Assembly (NCBI RefSeq): GCF_000217815.1
Contig: NC_015707.1
Coordinates: 1,724,014 to 1,788,013 of the forward strand
Direction of reading: 5' to 3'
DNA from: Pseudothermotoga thermarum DSM 5069
Lineage (GTDB): Bacteria; Thermotogota; Thermotogae; Thermotogales; DSM-5069
Length of the DNA: 64,000 nt
In this document: piece after piece, positions 20,153 to 30,355 of the stretch
Position numbering within the stretch: the first letter of the stretch is position 1
Layout of the letters: every line of letters begins with the position of its first letter
The notes under the pieces: generated by a model
Told to the model about the DNA's origin: nothing
Databases searched by the model: none
What the model saw: the letters and a program-made list of their open reading frames with translations, nothing else
Position numbers and translations under genes: made by a program

Positions 20153-21784
20153 TTGGAAAGAAAACAGATACAAGCCAGGTCTGTTAAATCTTTGCTTGAT
20201 AAGCTTACCGAGGAATTTGGACCGGATTGGTACCAAAAAGTGAAAGTGAGGTTCATCAAAGAATCGGTTTTTGAAATTGTGGCAGAAGTTTCTCCCATCG
20301 ATGAGATTGAACAACAACTAGTTGAACAAATTACGATGAATCATCAAAAGGTTAAGTTGCCGGATCTATCTGAACTTGAAGCAAAATACGCACAACCGAT
20401 CATTCGGGTTGAAATTTCCAAAGACGAGATGACGGCTGGTATCATCATCGTTCCCGGTTTGAAAAGATCGTTACCAACCGTGGAAGAAGTCGAAAAAGCT
20501 TTGATGGACGCCGGGGTAAAATATGGCATCTATAGGCAGAAAATAGAGCAAGCTTTGAAGGAGAAGAATTTCTTCACACCGATTCCCGTTGCTTTTGGAA
20601 AATCACCAAAACCACCTGTTGATGCGCAGATAAAGCTTCTCTTTCCCCAAACAGGATACTTGATGGCTCAGGTGGATGAATCTGGAAGAATAGATCCAGC
20701 GTCTGTTTACAAGATATTCACGTGTGAAAAAGATCAGCTACTTGCGGTAAAGGAACCAGCCGTTGAAGGTGAAGATGGAATCACTGTAACGGGAAAAATC
20801 ATAAGCGTACCCAAACCAAAGGATCTCGATTTAAGCCTTTTTGTAGGTGAAAATGTTTATTTGTCTGAAAGCAAAAACGAAATACTTGCCGCATGCTCTG
20901 GTCAACCTATTTTCAAAGATTCAAAAGTGCATGTCAAAGAAGTTTTCGTGGTCGACGGTGACCTTGGATATTCGGTTGGGAACATAAACTTCAACGGAAC
21001 GGTTGTGATCAGAGGAAACGCTGAGGGACCGTTTAAAATTGTCGCAAGAGAAGATGTTTTGATAAACGGAATCTTGGGAGAGGTTGAGGTTGAATGTGGA
21101 GGATCTTTGATGGTCAAAGGAGGAATCTTCGGAAGATCCAAGGGAATAATCAAAGTTGGTAAAGATCTCACCGCAAAATTCGTCAACGAAGCGCGCATTT
21201 TTTGCAAAGGGAAAATTTTGGTGGAGGAGTACATAATGAACTCCATTGTGGTGTGTGGTAAGGATATTTTTGTGGCAGGAAGAGGAATAATAGCAGGAGG
21301 TGTTGTCAAAGCCCAAGGAAACATAACTGCCACAGAGCTTGGAAGCAAAGCTGGTGTAAAAACAATCGTTGCCTGCGGCGTAAACTACGAAACGGAATCA
21401 AAGTACGAACAGTGCGAAATCGCCGCATTTGAAATCACAAAAGTTTTGGCAAGGATCGCCGAGGAAGAACAAAAGATAAGGTATAAACTTGTTCAAGCGA
21501 AGGAAGCTAAACAAAGGGAAGAACTCAGGAAAAATCTTTCCGAGTTGGAACAAAAAAGGTTCAGTTTGGAAAAGCAACTTTTTAAGTTGAAGCGAGTTAT
21601 GAACACGCTTTTACAAATAAGAAGACTAGAAGGAATCACGATAAATTCAAAGATAACCTTGAAAGGGATTTGCCACCCCGGTGTCAAGATAATCATAGGT
21701 TATGAGAGCTTAAAAGTTCAAGAAGAATTGAACGTCAAAGAATTCTATATAGACAAATCCACGGGCAAGATAGCCTATAGATGA
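20153..21784 (+). CDS. FapA/DUF342-family polymer-forming protein
   Basis: The 543-aa protein belongs to the DUF342 (FapA) family. It has an N-terminal mixed domain (about 1-200) and a central right-handed beta-helix of glycine-rich hexad turns (about 250-425, such as VVIRGNAEGPFKIVARED and GKDIFVAGRGIIAGGVVKAQGN). A C-terminal coiled coil (about 425-490) and a short beta tail follow. The family is linked to flagellar placement and cell-surface assembly, but the molecular role is not settled. The start is TTG 20153 with AAGGGAGAAG upstream. A TATAAT at 20110-20115 is a likely -10. The gene stands alone and meets the HD-GYP gene end to end. Confidence 0.85.
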   Translation: MERKQIQARSVKSLLDKLTEEFGPDWYQKVKVRFIKESVFEIVAEVSPIDEIEQQLVEQITMNHQKVKLPDLSELEAKYAQPIIRVEISKDEMTAGIIIVPGLKRSLPTVEEVEKALMDAGVKYGIYRQKIEQALKEKNFFTPIPVAFGKSPKPPVDAQIKLLFPQTGYLMAQVDESGRIDPASVYKIFTCEKDQLLAVKEPAVEGEDGITVTGKIISVPKPKDLDLSLFVGENVYLSESKNEILAACSGQPIFKDSKVHVKEVFVVDGDLGYSVGNINFNGTVVIRGNAEGPFKIVAREDVLINGILGEVEVECGGSLMVKGGIFGRSKGIIKVGKDLTAKFVNEARIFCKGKILVEEYIMNSIVVCGKDIFVAGRGIIAGGVVKAQGNITATELGSKAGVKTIVACGVNYETESKYEQCEIAAFEITKVLARIAEEEQKIRYKLVQAKEAKQREELRKNLSELEQKRFSLEKQLFKLKRVMNTLLQIRRLEGITINSKITLKGICHPGVKIIIGYESLKVQEELNVKEFYIDKSTGKIAYR

Positions 21785-23860
21785 TCAAATTCGTTCCTTA
21801 ACAAGCACTTCGTCTATTATCTCAAGCACGATTGGCACAATCTTTGGGTCAAATTGCGTACCAGAACATCTTAAAAGTTCTTCTTTGGCTTGATCCAAAG
21901 TTAAAGCTTTTCTGTACGGTCTATCGGTTGTCATGGCATCGAAACTGTCTGCAACGCACAGTATTCTTGAAAGAAGTGGTATATCTTCCCCTTTCAAACC
22001 ATCCGGATAGCCTTTGCCATCGTATCTTTCATGGTGATGCCTTACTATAACAGCTATCTCTGGAAGATCAGCAGCCAATAACCATTCGTATCCTTTCACT
22101 GGATGAAGTTTTACCAGCTCGTACTCTTGAGGATCCAAAAATCCGTTTTTGTTCAAAATATGTTGCGGTACAAAGATTTTTCCTATATCGTGAACCAACC
22201 CTGCCCAATACAACTTTCTAATGTCTTCCCTTGGCAGTCCCATTTTTTCGGCTATTATCGAGCTGTAACGTGCGACGTTTTCCGAGTGACCTTTTGTGTA
22301 CTTGTCATAACTTTCGAGCGCTCTTACGGCGAAAAGAATCAGCCTTTTGTGAAACAGACCCTCTTCTTTGATGTAATCTCTTGCAATCAAAAGATATGCG
22401 ATTGATATTCCAAGCTTTTCGAAAGTTCTTTGCAAAAACTGATTGTCATCCAACATCACGCAGAAAAGATAGCCAAAGTTTCTTACCAACGCTGAAATTT
22501 TCACAGCGAAAAATTTTTCGTTGTCTTTCAAAACCAAACCAACTTGGTCTTTCAAAAAATTTGAAAGCTCTTGAAGGGATGAAATTCTGTAGGTTAAAAA
22601 CTCTTTCTTCAATCTTTCACATCTCGATCCGTTGTTATCATCACTATATCTTAAGCAAATTATAAAAGGAGGTCCCTCAAATAAAATCCCCATAACCCTT
22701 GCGCTTTCTTCGTAAGGTGATAGGCTTTTTAAAATTTGTTTGAAAAATTCTTCTTCATCGAGCGAGGCTTTCAAAAGCAAAGTTGAGAAAATTTCAAGTA
22801 CGTCGAAGATCAAGTTTTGTAGTTTTGCATTTTCACTATGAAGTTTTTCAAGTTCTTTGTTCTTTTGTGATAACTCTTCGTTCAATGCGTTGAGTTCTTG
22901 ATTTTGTGAGATCAGTTCTTGGTTCATTGCTTCTAGCTCCGCGTTGTTCGCCGTAAGTTGTTCGTTCAACGCTTTTATTTCATCATTTGCAGCTTTCATT
23001 TCTTCGTATGCTTTTTTGAGTTCCACAGTTCTCCGTTCAACGAGTTTTTTAAGATAGTGGTTCAAGATTGTTAAAATTCCTATGATGGACGCAACGGCAA
23101 CCAAAAGGACAACGATGAGCCAGAGTAACCACTTTGGAAAATGGAAGCGAGTTGGTATGAACAAAGACGTGATTTCTTTAAGTTCTGATTTTTTGATGTC
23201 CTTCAAAAGCTTATTTATCGTTGTAGCAAGCTCTCTTTTTGCTATAGGAAAAGCGAAGTGAAGAGTTTGAGATTGAAGCGTAAGCGATTTGAATTTGTGG
23301 AAAAGATCGTACTTAACAAGGTAATATCTTGCCGTGAAATCTTCCATCACAAAAACGTTCAACTCGTTGTTTTTGACAGATTTGATCAAATCCTCGAAAT
23401 TTTCGTAATAAACCAACGTGGCTTTTGGGTAAAAAGTTTTGAATATTTCAACAGAGGCATCGCCTTTCACAGCCCCAACAACGTGTGCAATTATATCAGA
23501 GTGGTTTTTAAGTTCGATGTTTTGTCTGTAATAAACGTTCACGTTTACCGTGAAAACGGGGTCTGTAAAAACAAGGTACTTTTCCCGTTCAGTTGTTTTG
23601 AAGATCAAGTTGATCATGTCAGCTTCGTTGGATAGGATTTTCTCCAAAGCTTTATGAAAAGGTAAAACTTCAATGTCAAAGGTTAGATTTGTTTTCTTTT
23701 CAAGAAGCTTTAAGATTTCTATGCTTATTCCAACAGGTTCACCGCTTTCGCTTATCCATATGAACGGTGGGTAAAAATCTCCGGTGACAAATTTTACCGT
23801 AGTCGCAAAAATCGGGAAAGAAAACAAAAAAACAACAACCAAAAACCAATTTCGTTTCAA
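21785..23860 (-). CDS. Solute-binding-domain HD-GYP cyclic-di-GMP phosphodiesterase
   Basis: The protein is about 691 aa. A signal segment precedes a family 3 periplasmic solute-binding domain (about 18-230, starting VKFVTGDFYPPFIW). A membrane span (about 243-265), a long coiled coil (about 270-350), a GAF-like region and a C-terminal HD-GYP domain follow. Catalytic signatures are complete: HDIGK, LHPVKGYEWL and HHERYDGKGYPDG. It should sense a small molecule (amino acid or similar) outside and degrade c-di-GMP inside. I place the start at TTG 23860 with AAGGGGGA upstream. The in-frame ATG at 23893 lies upstream of a probable -10 (23884-23889) and would not be transcribed. Confidence 0.88.
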   Translation of the reverse strand: MKRNWFLVVVFLFSFPIFATTVKFVTGDFYPPFIWISESGEPVGISIEILKLLEKKTNLTFDIEVLPFHKALEKILSNEADMINLIFKTTEREKYLVFTDPVFTVNVNVYYRQNIELKNHSDIIAHVVGAVKGDASVEIFKTFYPKATLVYYENFEDLIKSVKNNELNVFVMEDFTARYYLVKYDLFHKFKSLTLQSQTLHFAFPIAKRELATTINKLLKDIKKSELKEITSLFIPTRFHFPKWLLWLIVVLLVAVASIIGILTILNHYLKKLVERRTVELKKAYEEMKAANDEIKALNEQLTANNAELEAMNQELISQNQELNALNEELSQKNKELEKLHSENAKLQNLIFDVLEIFSTLLLKASLDEEEFFKQILKSLSPYEESARVMGILFEGPPFIICLRYSDDNNGSRCERLKKEFLTYRISSLQELSNFLKDQVGLVLKDNEKFFAVKISALVRNFGYLFCVMLDDNQFLQRTFEKLGISIAYLLIARDYIKEEGLFHKRLILFAVRALESYDKYTKGHSENVARYSSIIAEKMGLPREDIRKLYWAGLVHDIGKIFVPQHILNKNGFLDPQEYELVKLHPVKGYEWLLAADLPEIAVIVRHHHERYDGKGYPDGLKGEDIPLLSRILCVADSFDAMTTDRPYRKALTLDQAKEELLRCSGTQFDPKIVPIVLEIIDEVLVKERI

Positions 23861-23883
23861 AGAGAATCCCCCTTTCCGTATGA

Positions 23884-23889
23884 ATTGTA
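23884..23889 (-). promoter_or_regulatory. Extended -10 element for the HD-GYP receptor
   Basis: On the minus strand the sequence reads TGCTACAAT, an extended -10 box. No strong -35 is seen at 17 bases. Transcription would begin near 23877, which fits the TTG start at 23860. Confidence 0.5.
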
Positions 23890-23912
23890 GCATATCAATG
23901 CGCTGATATAAT
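23885..23912 (+). promoter_or_regulatory. Probable original promoter of rnhB
   Basis: TTGTAG and TGATATAAT (extended -10, TATAAT at 23907-23912) are separated by 16 bases between the -35 and -10 hexamers. It points toward rnhB but is now 614 bp farther away because of the insertion sequence. It overlaps the divergent HD-GYP promoter. Confidence 0.5.
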
Positions 23913-23950
23913 CAACTTGATGATTACAATTTGTGAAAAAGGAGAGGAGG

Positions 23951-23962
23951 TGTCAACTTAAG
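23951..23962 (+). repeat. Left terminal inverted repeat of the insertion sequence
   Basis: TGTCAACTTAAG is the exact reverse complement of the right end at 24553-24564. Similarity stops immediately inside and outside these 12 bases. Confidence 0.88.
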
Positions 23963-24018
23963 CCGGGAAATACGATAAAATAAACAAAAACCAACCTTCT
24001 CACCGAAAGGAGGTTCCC

Positions 24019-24562
24019 GTGAATATGAAAGTTACAACAACAAATATCACCGAGTACCTATACCAAATTATACCAAACCTTTTTCAAAGACAAAGAGTTC
24101 CACATGAGGCGAAAGTATGAACTTGCATTAAGGAAGGCAGCAGCCATAATTGGAGTCAGTCATGAAGCCTTGAGGAAATGGTGGGCAAGAATGAAAGAAG
24201 AGATATTTGCTGAGAAGATAGAAGGCAATGCAGTAGTAGCTATAGACAAGATGAAGGTGAACATAAATGAGGTTAAGAGGAAGAAAGTGATCTATGCGTT
24301 GGTCAGTAAGACACGAGAGAAAGGCAAAGCAGGGCCATGGTACTGGGAAGCGAGAAAAAAGAATATGGGATATTGGGAACACGAGCATGAGAGGTTTGGG
24401 GAAAGAAGTCTTGTTGAGAGCGTGATAGGGATAACAAGGTACAGGCTGAGGCGTTTTAACATAAGCAGGTTATGGTACAAGAGGAGGGATGAGGACATAG
24501 TTAAGTGGCTATTTCCATTTCTTCTATTTCTTCTATTAGTGCAGTTTTCCTTCTTAAGTTGA
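24019..24562 (+). pseudogene. Transposase remnant, frameshifted and internally deleted
   Basis: A frame from GTG 24019 (ATG 24025), preceded by AAAGGAGG, reads KVTTTNITEYLYQIIPN and stops at 24118-24120. The adjacent frame from 24104 continues as YELALRKAAAIIGVSHEALRKWW, a helix-turn-helix region. A one-base shift near 24115 would join them. Further on, AIDKMKV supplies the first catalytic Asp. The text then jumps from SKTREKGKA to GPWYWEARKK, skipping roughly 50 residues that should carry the second Asp. The final part ERSLVESVIGITRYRLRRFN holds the third acidic residue. The protein cannot be active as a DDE transposase. Confidence 0.82.
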
Positions 24563-24564
24563 CA
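24553..24564 (-). repeat. Right terminal inverted repeat of the insertion sequence
   Basis: CTTAAGTTGACA pairs with the left repeat. It contains the transposase stop TGA (24560-24562) and an outward-facing TTGACA that is too near the rnhB start to act as its -35. Confidence 0.88.
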
Positions 24565-24580
24565 GGTCCAGATAAATGAT

Positions 24581-25252
24581 ATGAAAAACGAACTTTTTCT
24601 CTTCGATGAGTTTTACAAAAAACACTTTGGTCAAATAATCGGCGTCGACGAAGCTGGTAGAGGATGCATAGCTGGTCCGGTTGTTGCTGCCGCGGTTGTG
24701 TTGGAAAAAGAGGTGGAGGTATTCGACTCCAAACAACTTACACCAAGTGAAAGGGAAAGGATTTTTGAAGAAATCAAAAAGGTGGCAAAGATCGGAATTG
24801 GTTTGGCAACAGCTGAGGAGATAGACATTTACAACATCTTAAACGCCACAAAAATTGCCATGAACAGAGCACTTAAAGCTTTGAATCAACCAAATTTGTT
24901 CGTGCTTGTGGATGGAAAGGGGTTGAATTTGGTCCAACAGGGAGTTTGCATTGTCAAAGGCGATGCTAAAAGTGCAGCAGTTGCTGCTGCTTCCATCGTA
25001 GCGAAGGTTGTAAGAGACAGAATCATGAAAGGTTTTGACAAAGTCTATCCGCAGTATCTTTTTGCCCAACACAAAGGTTATCCAACTCAAGATCATTTAA
25101 AGGCTTTGGCTGAATATGGAGCAACTGTTTTTCATCGTTTGACCTTTTCACCCGTTTTGCCGTATGTAAACGAAAAAATACTTAGCAAAATCAGCAAAGA
25201 AAGGGCTCTAAGTGTTGTTAAAATCATGCAGAAGAAACTGAAGATCAAATGA
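24581..25252 (+). CDS. rnhB: Ribonuclease HII
   Basis: RNase HII removes ribonucleotides from RNA-DNA hybrids. The 223-aa protein has the active-site motif GVDEAGRGCIAGP with the first Asp and Glu. DGKGLN replaces the usual DG.. motif and DAKSAAVAAASIVAKV carries the conserved Asp. YPQYLFAQHKGYPTQDH is the substrate-binding stretch. It begins at ATG 24581, only 16 bases after the insertion sequence, with no clear ribosome site (AAATGAT). Expression may thus rely on readthrough of the element. Confidence 0.93.
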   Translation: MKNELFLFDEFYKKHFGQIIGVDEAGRGCIAGPVVAAAVVLEKEVEVFDSKQLTPSERERIFEEIKKVAKIGIGLATAEEIDIYNILNATKIAMNRALKALNQPNLFVLVDGKGLNLVQQGVCIVKGDAKSAAVAAASIVAKVVRDRIMKGFDKVYPQYLFAQHKGYPTQDHLKALAEYGATVFHRLTFSPVLPYVNEKILSKISKERALSVVKIMQKKLKIK

Positions 25253-25331
25253 AATTAACCGTCATTTATCATTTTCTAAACCAACGTGGAATAAAATACA
25301 GCCATAAGTTGTTCACTGTGGAGGGGTGAGT

Positions 25332-26651
25332 ATGGATTACAAGGACATTTTAAGCTACGTTAAGGAAGAAAAAATCCTGTTCATTCGTCTTCAGTTTTCC
25401 GATATAAACGGCAACTTGAAAAATGTCGAGATACCCTCGCAGGAACTTGAGAGAGCTTTCGAGAGAGGAATAATGTTCGATGGATCGTCGATCGAAGGAT
25501 TTGCAAGAATTGAGGAATCCGATATGTACCTTAGACCAGATCCAAATACTTTTGCCGTTCTTCCTTGGTCAACCGATGGTATGAAAAGCGCAAGACTTAT
25601 ATGCGATGTGTACACGCCAGCCGATGAGCCGTTCGAAGGAGATCCAAGATATCGTTTGAAACTAATTGTGGAAAAGGCGCGAAAAATGGGATTTGAGCCT
25701 TATGCCGGTCCAGAACTTGAGTTTTTCATACTTCCCAGGGATGAAAAGGGATATCCAAAAGCGGAGTTTTTAGACAAGGGAAGTTACTTTGATCTGCTGC
25801 CTTTGAACGAAGTGGAATCTTTAAGGAGTGAAGCAGCCGTTGCTTTGAGAACTATGGGAATAAACGTTGAGGCAACTCATCATGAGGTTTCTCCTTCCCA
25901 ACACGAACTTGATTTTCGATATGGTCCAGTTCTCGTCACAGCTGACAATGTTCAGACTGTAAAGCTTGTTTTAAAAACGATTGCCGTAAAACACAACTTG
26001 CGCGTCACTTTTATGCCAAAACCATTCTTTGGCATCAATGGGTCTGGAATGCACACGCATATGAGTCTTTTCAAAGGCGATGAGAACGTATTTTACGATC
26101 CAAATTCTTCCGATGGATTATCGCAAACAATGAAATACTTCATCGGAGGTTTGTTGAAATACGCTCGACAAATAACGCTTGTCACAAATCCAACTGTTAA
26201 CAGCTACAAGCGCTTGGTCCCAGGTTACGAAGCCCCTGTGAACATAGCTTGGTCCAAGGCGAACAGAACGGCTCTCATAAGGATTCCAGCTGCCAGAGGA
26301 AAATCGACAAGGCTCGAGTATCGCGCGCCAGATCCTACTTGCAATGCTTACCTTGCTTTTGCCGTCTTGTTTGCGGCTGGTTTGAAGGGAATTGAAGAGA
26401 AGATAGAACCTCCGGCTCCGATAGAGGAAAACATATATCACATGAGTGAGGAAAGAAAAAGCCTGTTCAAAATCGATTCACTTCCTGGTTCTTTGAGAGA
26501 AGCAATAGAGGAAGCGAGAAATTCAGAACTTGTAAAGGAAGTGCTTGGAGATCATATCTTCAAAAAGTTAATTGATTTAAAAAGAAGAGAATGGCGCGAT
26601 TTTAGCATAGCTGTGACAGATTGGGAAAGGGAAAAATATCTCAACTGTTGA
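25332..26651 (+). CDS. glnA: Glutamine synthetase, type I
   Basis: GlnA makes glutamine from glutamate, ammonia and ATP. The 439-aa protein has the N-terminal beta-grasp (IRLQFSDINGNLKNVEIP), MFDGSSIEGFARIEESDM, the metal ligands in GPELEFFIL and the ATP site KPFFGINGSGMHTHMS. It also has the NPTVNSYKRLVPGYEAP loop and the glutamate-binding RIPAARGKSTRLEYRAPDP. It is a short GSI-alpha form without the adenylylation-loop region of the beta subtype. ATG 25332 is chosen over GTG 25326, which lies within the ribosome site GGAGGGGTG. A terminator follows. Confidence 0.95.
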   Translation: MDYKDILSYVKEEKILFIRLQFSDINGNLKNVEIPSQELERAFERGIMFDGSSIEGFARIEESDMYLRPDPNTFAVLPWSTDGMKSARLICDVYTPADEPFEGDPRYRLKLIVEKARKMGFEPYAGPELEFFILPRDEKGYPKAEFLDKGSYFDLLPLNEVESLRSEAAVALRTMGINVEATHHEVSPSQHELDFRYGPVLVTADNVQTVKLVLKTIAVKHNLRVTFMPKPFFGINGSGMHTHMSLFKGDENVFYDPNSSDGLSQTMKYFIGGLLKYARQITLVTNPTVNSYKRLVPGYEAPVNIAWSKANRTALIRIPAARGKSTRLEYRAPDPTCNAYLAFAVLFAAGLKGIEEKIEPPAPIEENIYHMSEERKSLFKIDSLPGSLREAIEEARNSELVKEVLGDHIFKKLIDLKRREWRDFSIAVTDWEREKYLNC

Positions 26652-26667
26652 TCAAAGCATAAAAAAT

Positions 26668-26699
26668 AAGGGGGCTTGACGCCCCCTTTTATCTTTTTT
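26668..26699. terminator. Bidirectional terminator between glnA and groEL
   Basis: An eight-base stem (AAGGGGGC / GCCCCCTT) around a TTGAC loop is followed by TTATCTTTTTT on the plus strand. The minus strand has an A/T-rich tail (TTATTTTTTATG), so it can end both convergent transcripts. Confidence 0.88.
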
Positions 26700-26705
26700 C
26701 AGGCA

Positions 26706-28325
<1,620 letters not shown>

Positions 28326-28337
28326 TCACACCTCCCT

Positions 28338-28607
28338 TTACTCTTCGATTTTCGCTAGAATATCATTCGCATCAATAATGATGTAATCAACATCATTAAT
28401 CTTAATTTCCGTACCAGCATATTTGGAATATATAACCTTGTCCCCAGGCTTAACATCGATGTTCTCTACCTTTTCTCCAACAGCAACAACTTCTGCTTTC
28501 ATCGGTTTTTCTTTCGCCGAGTCAGGCAAAACTATTCCGCCTTCAGTTTTCTTTTCTTCCTTAATTGGTTTGATCAACAATCTTTCACCCAATGGAATCA
28601 CTTTCAT
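28338..28607 (-). CDS. groS: Co-chaperonin GroES (10 kDa)
   Basis: The 89-aa co-chaperonin caps the GroEL ring. The sequence [35 protein letters not shown] contains the mobile loop (about residues 16-31). The rest is typical, including [28 protein letters not shown]. It has AAAGGAGGTAG upstream. A CIRCE operator and an extended -10 promoter lie 29-60 bases before the start. Confidence 0.97.
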   Translation of the reverse strand: MKVIPLGERLLIKPIKEEKKTEGGIVLPDSAKEKPMKAEVVAVGEKVENIDVKPGDKVIYSKYAGTEIKINDVDYIIIDANDILAKIEE

Positions 28608-28635
28608 GGTGCTACCTCCTTTCGCTTCCGTAATT

Positions 28636-28662
28636 TTATCACTCTATATCTTCGAGTGCTAA
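28636..28662 (-). promoter_or_regulatory. CIRCE operator (HrcA-binding) of groES-groEL
   Basis: The inverted repeat has the canonical form of two nine-base arms around nine bases. On the plus strand one arm is TTATCACTC (one change from TTAGCACTC), the spacer is TATATCTTC and the other arm is GAGTGCTAA (exact). It overlaps the start of transcription expected from the adjacent -10 box, so bound HrcA would block transcription. HrcA itself is not in the window. Confidence 0.92.
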
Positions 28663-28670
28663 TTATAGCA
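28662..28670 (-). promoter_or_regulatory. Extended -10 promoter of groES-groEL
   Basis: On the minus strand the sequence is TGCTATAAT, a consensus extended -10 that abuts the CIRCE element. A weak TTGATT lies 22 bases upstream, too far for a normal -35, so the extended -10 probably carries recognition. Confidence 0.7.
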
Positions 28671-28857
28671 TACACTGGTTTTGGGTAGAAATCAAGGGAT
28701 AATTTTCGGCTATTATTGGTAAAAAATTCGGTTTATTTCAGTTCATTCGTTTTTATTTACCAATTGGCTATTTTTTCTCGTTTTTTCTCGTTATTTCTTC
28801 GTTTTTCACATTGAGCTATGTCTAACCAAACTTGGGAAAGGCTTTTATTCCCTCATT
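28671..28857. other. AT-rich intergenic stretch
   Basis: No gene or convincing RNA structure is seen between the groES promoter and the end of cobQ. It contains a direct duplication of TTTTTTCTCG / TTTTTTCTCG near 28771-28790 and runs of T. These could give weak termination of cobQ transcription, but there is no proper hairpin. Confidence 0.5.
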
Positions 28858-30306
28858 TTATTGTGTGAAACGAATTAACTCGAATATGCTTTCCATATCT
28901 ATGCTATTCGTGAAGTGATATGCAATGAGCTCTATTTGTGCATCAAGGTCATACCTTTTTATTGCGTCTAAACTTTTTCCCTTCTCTTCTGCAACCATAG
29001 TGAAATACTTTTCAAAAAACTGATGATTGTGGAACAAGTGGTGAAAGCAAGTACCAATTATCCTGTCGAGTATCACACCGTCAAAATTCTCGGTTGGAGC
29101 GTTGTTCTTTTTGAAGATGATAGCAAAAGGTTTAACGTCTTTAGTCGGTGTTGAAATTCCCCTGTGAATCTCGTATCCTTCCACAATTGTTCCGAAAAGA
29201 TTTTCTTTGCCGGTAAGCCAGCAGGTGATCTTGTAAGGGTGAAAAACTGTTTCGATTGGTAACAGACCGAGTCCATCCTCTCGATTTACAACTTTACCGT
29301 TTTGATCCAATTCTATAAGTTTTTCTCCTAAAATTTGAAAACCACCACATATTCCAATTAAAAAGGCTTTGTTTTTGAGGCTTTTAAGTATTGCATCCTT
29401 TTTGTTTTTTAACCACCTTAGATCGTGAATGGGCAACTTTGTACCTGGGATTATTATCACATCGGTGTCACTTCGAGGTTCCTCAACAAGTGCGACATCG
29501 AAATTCTCGAAAAGCGGATCAAAATCAAAGGTGTTTGAAAACCGCGGAAGTTTTATGATATCGACTTTTAACTCGCTTTGAACACCTATTTTTTTCGATA
29601 AGATATCTTCTTCAGGTAAATTGTGCTCGATATATGTAACCGTCCCGAGAAACCTCGTGTTGTAGCGCTTAGCAAGTTTTTCTGGATAATCTTGTAAAAG
29701 CGTTGGATCGCCATGAAATTTATTAAACAAAAAACCTTTGATGAGATCTCGCTCCTCATCATCCAAAAGTTCAAATGTTCCAGCAACTTGCGCGAAAGCC
29801 CCTCCATTGCTGATGTCTGCTATTAGAATGGCAGGACAGTTTAAAATTTTTGCAAGAGTGATATTGTTGATCTCTCTTTCCTTCAAATTTATCTCAGCTG
29901 TGCCACCGCTGCCTTCAAGAATCACGATTTCATAACTTTTGGCAAGTTCATTGAAAGATTCTAGAACTATGTTGAGAAGTTCTAACTTTTTATCGTACAT
30001 GTATCTTCTGTTGGATTTCTCGAAATCAATTGGTTTACCTTTCGCAATGATTTCAATGCCTTGTACGTCTGGTTTTAACAGGATTGGATTCATCAAAACA
30101 GACGGCACCGTTCTTGCGGCAATTGCTTGAATATACTGAGAAAGTGCCATTTCTCCGCCTTCAACTGATACAATGCTGTTTAGAGACATGTTTTGTGCTT
30201 TAAATGGGGCTACTTTGTATCCTAGGTTTGAAAAATATCTACACAAGGCTACGGTGAAAAGAGATTTTCCAACGTTCGACATTGTTCCAAGAATCATTAG
30301 TTTCAT
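28858..30306 (-). CDS. cobQ: Cobyric acid synthase
   Basis: CobQ amidates four side chains of adenosylcobyrinate diamide. The 482-aa protein starts with the dethiobiotin-synthetase-like ATPase domain (ILGTMSNVGKSLFTVALCRYF; KAQNMSLNS). It ends with a class I amidotransferase domain that has the nucleophile in GICGGFQILG and a later His-X-Leu-Phe-His (HHLFHNH). It is transcribed away from the riboswitch-controlled cbiB operon. With no corrin-ring genes nearby, it may act on salvaged or imported precursors. ATG 30306 has AGGGG upstream. Confidence 0.93.
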   Translation of the reverse strand: MKLMILGTMSNVGKSLFTVALCRYFSNLGYKVAPFKAQNMSLNSIVSVEGGEMALSQYIQAIAARTVPSVLMNPILLKPDVQGIEIIAKGKPIDFEKSNRRYMYDKKLELLNIVLESFNELAKSYEIVILEGSGGTAEINLKEREINNITLAKILNCPAILIADISNGGAFAQVAGTFELLDDEERDLIKGFLFNKFHGDPTLLQDYPEKLAKRYNTRFLGTVTYIEHNLPEEDILSKKIGVQSELKVDIIKLPRFSNTFDFDPLFENFDVALVEEPRSDTDVIIIPGTKLPIHDLRWLKNKKDAILKSLKNKAFLIGICGGFQILGEKLIELDQNGKVVNREDGLGLLPIETVFHPYKITCWLTGKENLFGTIVEGYEIHRGISTPTKDVKPFAIIFKKNNAPTENFDGVILDRIIGTCFHHLFHNHQFFEKYFTMVAEEKGKSLDAIKRYDLDAQIELIAYHFTNSIDMESIFELIRFTQ

Positions 30307-30327
30307 AGCTGATTACCCCTATATTTA

Positions 30328-30336
30328 TGATATTAT
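30328..30336 (+). promoter_or_regulatory. Extended -10 promoter before the cobalamin riboswitch
   Basis: TGATATTAT forms an extended -10 box 20 bases before the first riboswitch stem, with CTGATT as a possible -35 at 16 bases. The position fits a leader transcript beginning near 30343. Confidence 0.5.
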
Positions 30337-30355
30337 TGTTCTGAAGTAATAAGAG

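Larger units (their letters stand above)
23951..24564 (+). mobile_element. Decayed insertion sequence with 12-bp terminal inverted repeats
   Basis: The 614-bp element is bounded by perfect 12-bp inverted repeats, TGTCAACTTAAG at 23951-23962 and CTTAAGTTGACA at 24553-24564. Between them lies one damaged transposase gene whose stop codon falls inside the right repeat, as is common in insertion sequences. The transposase resembles those of the IS6-like elements of Pyrococcus and other thermophiles, but lacks a central portion. No target duplication is evident in the flanks (AGAGGAGG left, GGTCCAGA right). I judge it immobile unless helped by a complete copy elsewhere. Confidence 0.85.

Noticed and set aside
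23860-23893. ATG 23893 as start of the HD-GYP receptor
   Set aside because: A likely -10 box overlaps it and the only ribosome site serves TTG 23860; the extra residues also precede the signal peptide unnaturally.
24559-24580. TTGACA in the right inverted repeat as a new rnhB promoter
   Set aside because: A matching -10 would fall on the rnhB start codon, so the transcript would begin inside the gene.
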